Of a DNA stretch of 16,917 nucleotides, positions 14,071 through 16,917 are shown piece after piece. The position numbers and the translations under genes were made by a program. Origin of the DNA: UMGS973 sp045599945 (lineage in GTDB: Bacteria; Bacillota; Clostridia; Peptostreptococcales; Anaerovoracaceae); assembly GCA_045599945.1 (NCBI GenBank), contig JAZRWY010000067.1, forward strand, positions 1 to 16,917, read 5' to 3'. The notes under the pieces are model-generated. The model had not been told where the DNA came from. It was given only the letters and a program-made list of their open reading frames with translations, and did not search any database. The first letter of the stretch is position 1; each line of letters begins with the position of its first letter.

Positions 14071-14099
14071 ATTATAACTGTCTGCTGCACAAAAGAAAA
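14071..14099 (-). promoter_or_regulatory. Possible promoter of the 184-aa protein gene
   Basis: On the minus strand a perfect TATAAT (14076-14071) lies about 30 bases before the ATG. The -35 at 17-base spacing is the poor TTTTCT (14099-14094). Only the -10 is convincing. Confidence 0.45.
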
Positions 14100-14143
14100 G
14101 CATCAGTTCATGTTTACGGTGTCTCATTTTTCATTTTGCAAAA

Positions 14144-14167
14144 AAATATGCATAATTATGCATATTT
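14144..14167. promoter_or_regulatory. ArgR/AhrC-type operator palindrome
   Basis: A perfect 24-bp palindrome whose 20-bp core is ATATGCATAATTATGCATAT. Its central 18 bases fit the ARG-box pattern WNTGNATWWWWATNCANW. It ends one base before the -35 hexamer of the arginine-related operon at 14251, a position that suits activation by ArgR/AhrC bound to arginine, or competition with polymerase. The match and position are seen; the regulator is inferred. Confidence 0.65.
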
Positions 14168-14168
14168 G

Positions 14169-14197
14169 TTGATATTTACATCTTTGAAGAGTATAAT
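14169..14197 (+). promoter_or_regulatory. Promoter of the DDAH-like/permease operon
   Basis: TTGATA (14169-14174), a 17-base spacer, TATAAT (14192-14197). The start point would be near 14204, leaving a leader of about 47 nt that contains TACTTGAAAAA, an 11-mer also found in the promoters near 10520 and 12690. Confidence 0.85.
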
Positions 14198-14250
14198 GGG
14201 GTATATTACTTGAAAAATAATGAAAATCATATAATCATCAGGAGGCAATC

Positions 14251-15036
14251 ATGAAGAAATTTAATAATTGTATCGTCCGCAGACCATGCAAAGCAATATG
14301 CGATGGCATCACATCTGCACCGGAGCTTGGTCAGCCGATTTACGAAAAGGCTCTGGCTCAGCACGACAAATACATTGAAGCGCTGAAGAAATGCGGTGTT
14401 GAAGTCACTGTTCTGGATGCAGATGAAAGATATCCGGATTCATGCTTTGTGGAGGATCCTGCACTTATCACCAAGGCCTGCGCAATCATCACAAATCCCG
14501 GCGCAGAATCCAGAAATGGCGAAAAGGAAGAAATCATCGGTGCAATCCGCAAATTCTTCCCGGAAGACAGAATTGAATATATACAGTCACCGGGAACCCT
14601 TGAAGGCGGCGACATCATGATGTGCGGCGACACATTCTATGCAGGACGCTCTGCAAGAACAAATGCAGAAGGCATCCGTCAGCTGACAGAAATTCTGAAC
14701 AGGTACGGAATGCAGTGCATAGAAGTTCCTCTTGAAAAGGTTCTTCATCTCAAGACCGGTGTAAACTACCTGGAACATAATAACATGCTGGTATCCGGTG
14801 AGTTCATCGAAAAGGCTGAGTTTGCAGAATATAACAAGGTAATCGTTCCTGAAGAAGAAGCCTATGGGGCCAACTGTATCTGGATGAACGAGACAGTAAT
14901 CGTTCCGGAAGGATATCCAACCGTACTGAAGGCTGTTCAGGATCTTGGATATGAGACTCTTGTAGTTGATACTTCCGAGTTCAGAAAGATTGACGGCGGA
15001 CTTTCCTGCCTGTCACTGAGATTCTGGGCCGACTAG
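14251..15036 (+). CDS. DDAH-type amidinohydrolase (dimethylarginine dimethylaminohydrolase family)
   Basis: The protein is 261 residues, close to bacterial DDAH (about 254) and much shorter than arginine deiminase (about 400). Guanidine-modifying enzyme residues are in place: PDSCFVED with D69, TLEGGD with E118, HLKTG with H166, and the nucleophile C253 in DGGLSCLSLRF, five to ten residues from the C-terminus as in DDAH. The likely reaction is hydrolysis of a methylated arginine, or arginine itself, to citrulline plus an amine or ammonia; the true substrate is not readable from the sequence. It is cytosolic. AGGAGG lies seven bases before the ATG. It is followed by an amino acid antiporter gene 33 bases downstream and preceded by an ARG-box-like palindrome, so import and hydrolysis are probably co-regulated by arginine. 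No arcB or arcC is in the window. Confidence 0.88.
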   Translation: MKKFNNCIVRRPCKAICDGITSAPELGQPIYEKALAQHDKYIEALKKCGVEVTVLDADERYPDSCFVEDPALITKACAIITNPGAESRNGEKEEIIGAIRKFFPEDRIEYIQSPGTLEGGDIMMCGDTFYAGRSARTNAEGIRQLTEILNRYGMQCIEVPLEKVLHLKTGVNYLEHNNMLVSGEFIEKAEFAEYNKVIVPEEEAYGANCIWMNETVIVPEGYPTVLKAVQDLGYETLVVDTSEFRKIDGGLSCLSLRFWAD

Positions 15037-15069
15037 ACCCTGTAATCTATTATTGTTTGGAGGATAAAA

Positions 15070-16524
15070 ATGAAAAATGAAAAATCACTAGGTGTATTGC
15101 CACTGGTCTTCTTCTCCGTTGGCTGTACAATCGCTTCCGGAGTATTTGCACTTTCCGGCGACTTTGCTGCAGCCGGTGCATACACTCTTGCCACTTTGAT
15201 TGGCTGGCTGATTACATTCGTTGGAATGTTCGGCCTCATGATGTGCTACTTTAGGCTTTCCGCCGCAAGACCCGACCTTACATCCGGCATCTATACTTAT
15301 GCAAAGGCCGGATTCGGAGAATATGTCGGCTTCAATGCTGCATGGGGTTACTGGATTTCAGCAATCCTTGCTTATACCACATTCCACGTAGGGCTGTTTG
15401 GTTCCCTGTCGGAAATCATCCCATGGCTTCAGGATGGATATGCAATCAAGTCCCTGATACTTGGATCCATCATCCTTTGGCTTCTGGTTCTGCTGGTTCT
15501 TCATGGTGTCAATGAATCATTCATCATCAACATGATTGTTGTAATTGCAAAAGTCATCCCGATTGCATTCCTTGTAATCGCTGCAATCTTTGCAAGTGCA
15601 TTCAGCTGGGATACCTTCGTAGGCAACTGGAATGCTCCTGAAGGCGGCGATTCACTTGGTTCACAGATTACATCAACATGCTTCACTACTGTCTGGGTAT
15701 TCATCGGTATTGAAGGCGCTGTAGTAATCTCACATAGAGCAAAGAATACAAAGCTTGCAGGAAGATCTGCCATGATCTCCTTCATCGCTGTATTTGTACT
15801 TTACCTTGCCATTTCTGTAATCTCAATGGGATGTGCCGACCACGATACTCTTGCTCAGTACACCAATGACTATACATTCTCCATGGCAGGCGTAATGGAA
15901 CAGATTGTTGGCCACTGGGGCGCTGTACTTGTAAATGTATCTGCAATCATATCCATCGGATGTGCACTGTTTGCATACATACTTCTTTGCATTGACAGTG
16001 CTGCAGGTCCTGCAGAAAACGATTGCTTCCCGAAGAGCTTTAACAACAGAAACAAGCATAATGCTCCTACTGTTTCCATCATAGTAACTGCCATTGTCAT
16101 CGAATTATTCGTTATTCTGGCAACGTTTGCTACATCTTCATATCAGAACTGCTATTATCTGTCAACGGTAGCCATTGTTATTCCATACATGCTGTCAGCA
16201 TTCTTCATGTTCAAGCTTGTATTCCAAAACACTCTGATTGGGGCAGGAAATACTGTAGCCAACTACATCATTTCCATTCTTGCAGCACTTTACGGTATCT
16301 GGATGTTCTACGCAACCTGCATCGCAGATCCATATGTGCTGATCGCTGCACTGCTGTTCTTCCCTGGCATCGTTGTATATGCCATCAAGAGAAAGACCTG
16401 CGGCGAAAAACTGTTCCCGAAGGCTTATGACCTTATCGTGGCAATTGTACTTGGCGTCCTGTTCATCGTGGCAATTGTGCTTATTGCTACAGGCAATGAA
16501 GCTGTTACGAGTATTCTGGTATAA
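15070..16524 (+). CDS. APC-family basic amino acid antiporter (ArcD/YjdE type)
   Basis: This 484-residue integral membrane protein has about 12 hydrophobic segments, the usual size for the APA subfamily (arginine/ornithine, arginine/agmatine antiporters). The first helix carries the substrate-contacting glycine motif, here GCTIASGVFAL in place of GxxIGSGIF. PDLTSGIYTYAKAGFGEYVGFNAAWGYW is the conserved loop-helix after the second and third segments. FIGIEGAVVISHRAKN matches the segment 6 region. The end, AIVLIATGNEAVTSILV, has no extra domain. The ribosome site TTTGGAGGATAAAAATG is strong. In an operon with the DDAH-like enzyme it may exchange (methyl)arginine for citrulline or ornithine; the direction and substrates are inferred from context. 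A hairpin terminator follows. Confidence 0.9.
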   Translation: MKNEKSLGVLPLVFFSVGCTIASGVFALSGDFAAAGAYTLATLIGWLITFVGMFGLMMCYFRLSAARPDLTSGIYTYAKAGFGEYVGFNAAWGYWISAILAYTTFHVGLFGSLSEIIPWLQDGYAIKSLILGSIILWLLVLLVLHGVNESFIINMIVVIAKVIPIAFLVIAAIFASAFSWDTFVGNWNAPEGGDSLGSQITSTCFTTVWVFIGIEGAVVISHRAKNTKLAGRSAMISFIAVFVLYLAISVISMGCADHDTLAQYTNDYTFSMAGVMEQIVGHWGAVLVNVSAIISIGCALFAYILLCIDSAAGPAENDCFPKSFNNRNKHNAPTVSIIVTAIVIELFVILATFATSSYQNCYYLSTVAIVIPYMLSAFFMFKLVFQNTLIGAGNTVANYIISILAALYGIWMFYATCIADPYVLIAALLFFPGIVVYAIKRKTCGEKLFPKAYDLIVAIVLGVLFIVAIVLIATGNEAVTSILV

Positions 16525-16546
16525 CAGATTATTATGAACATATACC

Positions 16547-16582
16547 AACGGCTGCACGCATAAACTGCTGCAGCCGTTTTTT
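16547..16582 (+). terminator. Terminator of the DDAH-like/permease operon
   Basis: AACGGCTGCA (16547-16556) pairs with TGCAGCCGTT (16569-16578) around a 12-nt loop, and the right arm runs into T at 16577-16582. It lies 22 bases after the permease stop and faces the convergent serine dehydratase gene. Confidence 0.88.
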
Positions 16583-16598
16583 CATCCCATATATCTGT

Positions 16599-16916
16599 TT
16601 ATCTGCCGCCCTTTCCATGGCAGGTACTGCAGACATTGTATTGAACATCTTTTGCTCCGCAGGTTCCCAGCGGATTAATTCTTAACTCTCGCAGCGCTTC
16701 TCCTACTCTCAGCGTCGCCTGAACCATTTCATCCAGGTCTACTCCTGTGTCCAGTCCCAGAACGGCATAATTGGCGCATGTTGCTGCCAGAGGAACGGAA
16801 CCGATATTCCGAATGAAACAAGGAATCTGTACAAATCCTTCAATAGGGTCACAGACCTGCCCGATTACATATTGCATCCCTAGAACTGCGGCTCTTTCTG
16901 CTATTTCCGGGTCCTC
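16599..16916 (-). CDS. L-serine dehydratase (Fe-S) alpha-type, C-terminal part, 5' end outside window
   Basis: The frame is open to the right edge, so only the last 105 codons are visible. GQVCDPIEGFVQIPC matches the iron-sulfur L-serine dehydratase alpha chain (CDPVxGLVQIPC), whose two cysteines hold part of the 4Fe-4S cluster that activates serine for deamination to pyruvate. FIRNIGSVPLAATCANYAVLG follows as in the family (IERNAxGAVKAxNAA). The C-terminus is unlike the common ending: LGTCGAKDVQYNVCSTCHGKGGR adds three cysteines, including a CxxC followed by His. Either a divergent subfamily or a related Fe-S dehydratase/lyase is possible. It is convergent with the permease operon, with no minus-strand terminator that I can define. 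Confidence 0.72.
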   Translation of the reverse strand, partial: EDPEIAERAAVLGMQYVIGQVCDPIEGFVQIPCFIRNIGSVPLAATCANYAVLGLDTGVDLDEMVQATLRVGEALRELRINPLGTCGAKDVQYNVCSTCHGKGGR

Positions 16917-16917
16917 T

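Noticed and set aside
14144..14167. Terminator for a transcript running rightward
   Set aside because: The palindrome is almost all A/T with no loop and no following U tract; it suits a protein-binding site, not an intrinsic terminator.
14251..15036. Arginine deiminase (ArcA)
   Set aside because: ArcA is about 400 residues with an extra helical domain; this 261-residue protein has DDAH length and C-terminal nucleophile position.
1..16917. CRISPR array, rRNA, riboswitch or prophage genes
   Set aside because: No regularly spaced direct repeats, rRNA-like sequence, recognisable riboswitch core or phage structural genes were seen on either strand.

Overview
The window looks like a chromosomal piece of a low-to-mid GC anaerobic Firmicute of the Clostridia. 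The evidence is strong AGGAGG-type ribosome binding sites, a class 1B dihydroorotate dehydrogenase with its PyrK electron-transfer subunit, a separate ATCase regulatory chain (PyrI), an iron-sulfur L-serine dehydratase at the right edge, and secreted proteins carrying Fn3 and beta-helix modules. The family cannot be fixed from the sequence alone; Lachnospiraceae or Anaerovoracaceae-like anaerobes are plausible.

Layout. Positions 1-840 hold the 3' part of an IS1634/IS4-type DDE transposase, followed by a hairpin terminator. Positions 1139-1356 hold a decayed IS200/IS605 left end on the minus strand: a 32-codon tnpA stump behind a hairpin that hides its Shine-Dalgarno sequence. Positions 1407-6836 (minus) are a complete de novo UMP operon in the order pyrC-pyrK-pyrD-pyrF-pyrE-pyrB-pyrI, with overlapping or near-abutting genes, its own promoter, a leader of about 30 nt and a terminal hairpin. 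carAB and pyrR are not in the window. Upstream and in the same direction (6933-9846) are two tandem secreted Fn3-VanY (peptidase M15B) paralogues and a small zinc-ribbon protein. Next come a MoaA-like protein that has lost both Fe-S cluster regions (9894-10487) and a secreted beta-helix/Ig/Fn3 protein (10612-12654). These last two genes are driven by near-identical promoters.

The right third has a YfcE/MJ0936-type metallophosphoesterase (plus, TTG start) whose promoter overlaps that of the beta-helix gene, tRNA-Gly(CCC) with its own promoter, an unrecognised acidic 184-aa protein, and a plus-strand pair made of a DDAH-type amidinohydrolase and an APC-family amino acid antiporter. A 24-bp perfect palindrome that matches the ArgR operator consensus abuts the -35 of this pair, so arginine-responsive control is likely. 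The window ends in the 3' part of an L-serine dehydratase alpha-type gene.

Functionally the region combines pyrimidine synthesis, cell-wall/surface proteins that share a C-terminal Fn3 module, and an arginine/methylarginine uptake-and-hydrolysis unit. The most unusual gene is the clusterless MoaA-like protein at 9894-10487.
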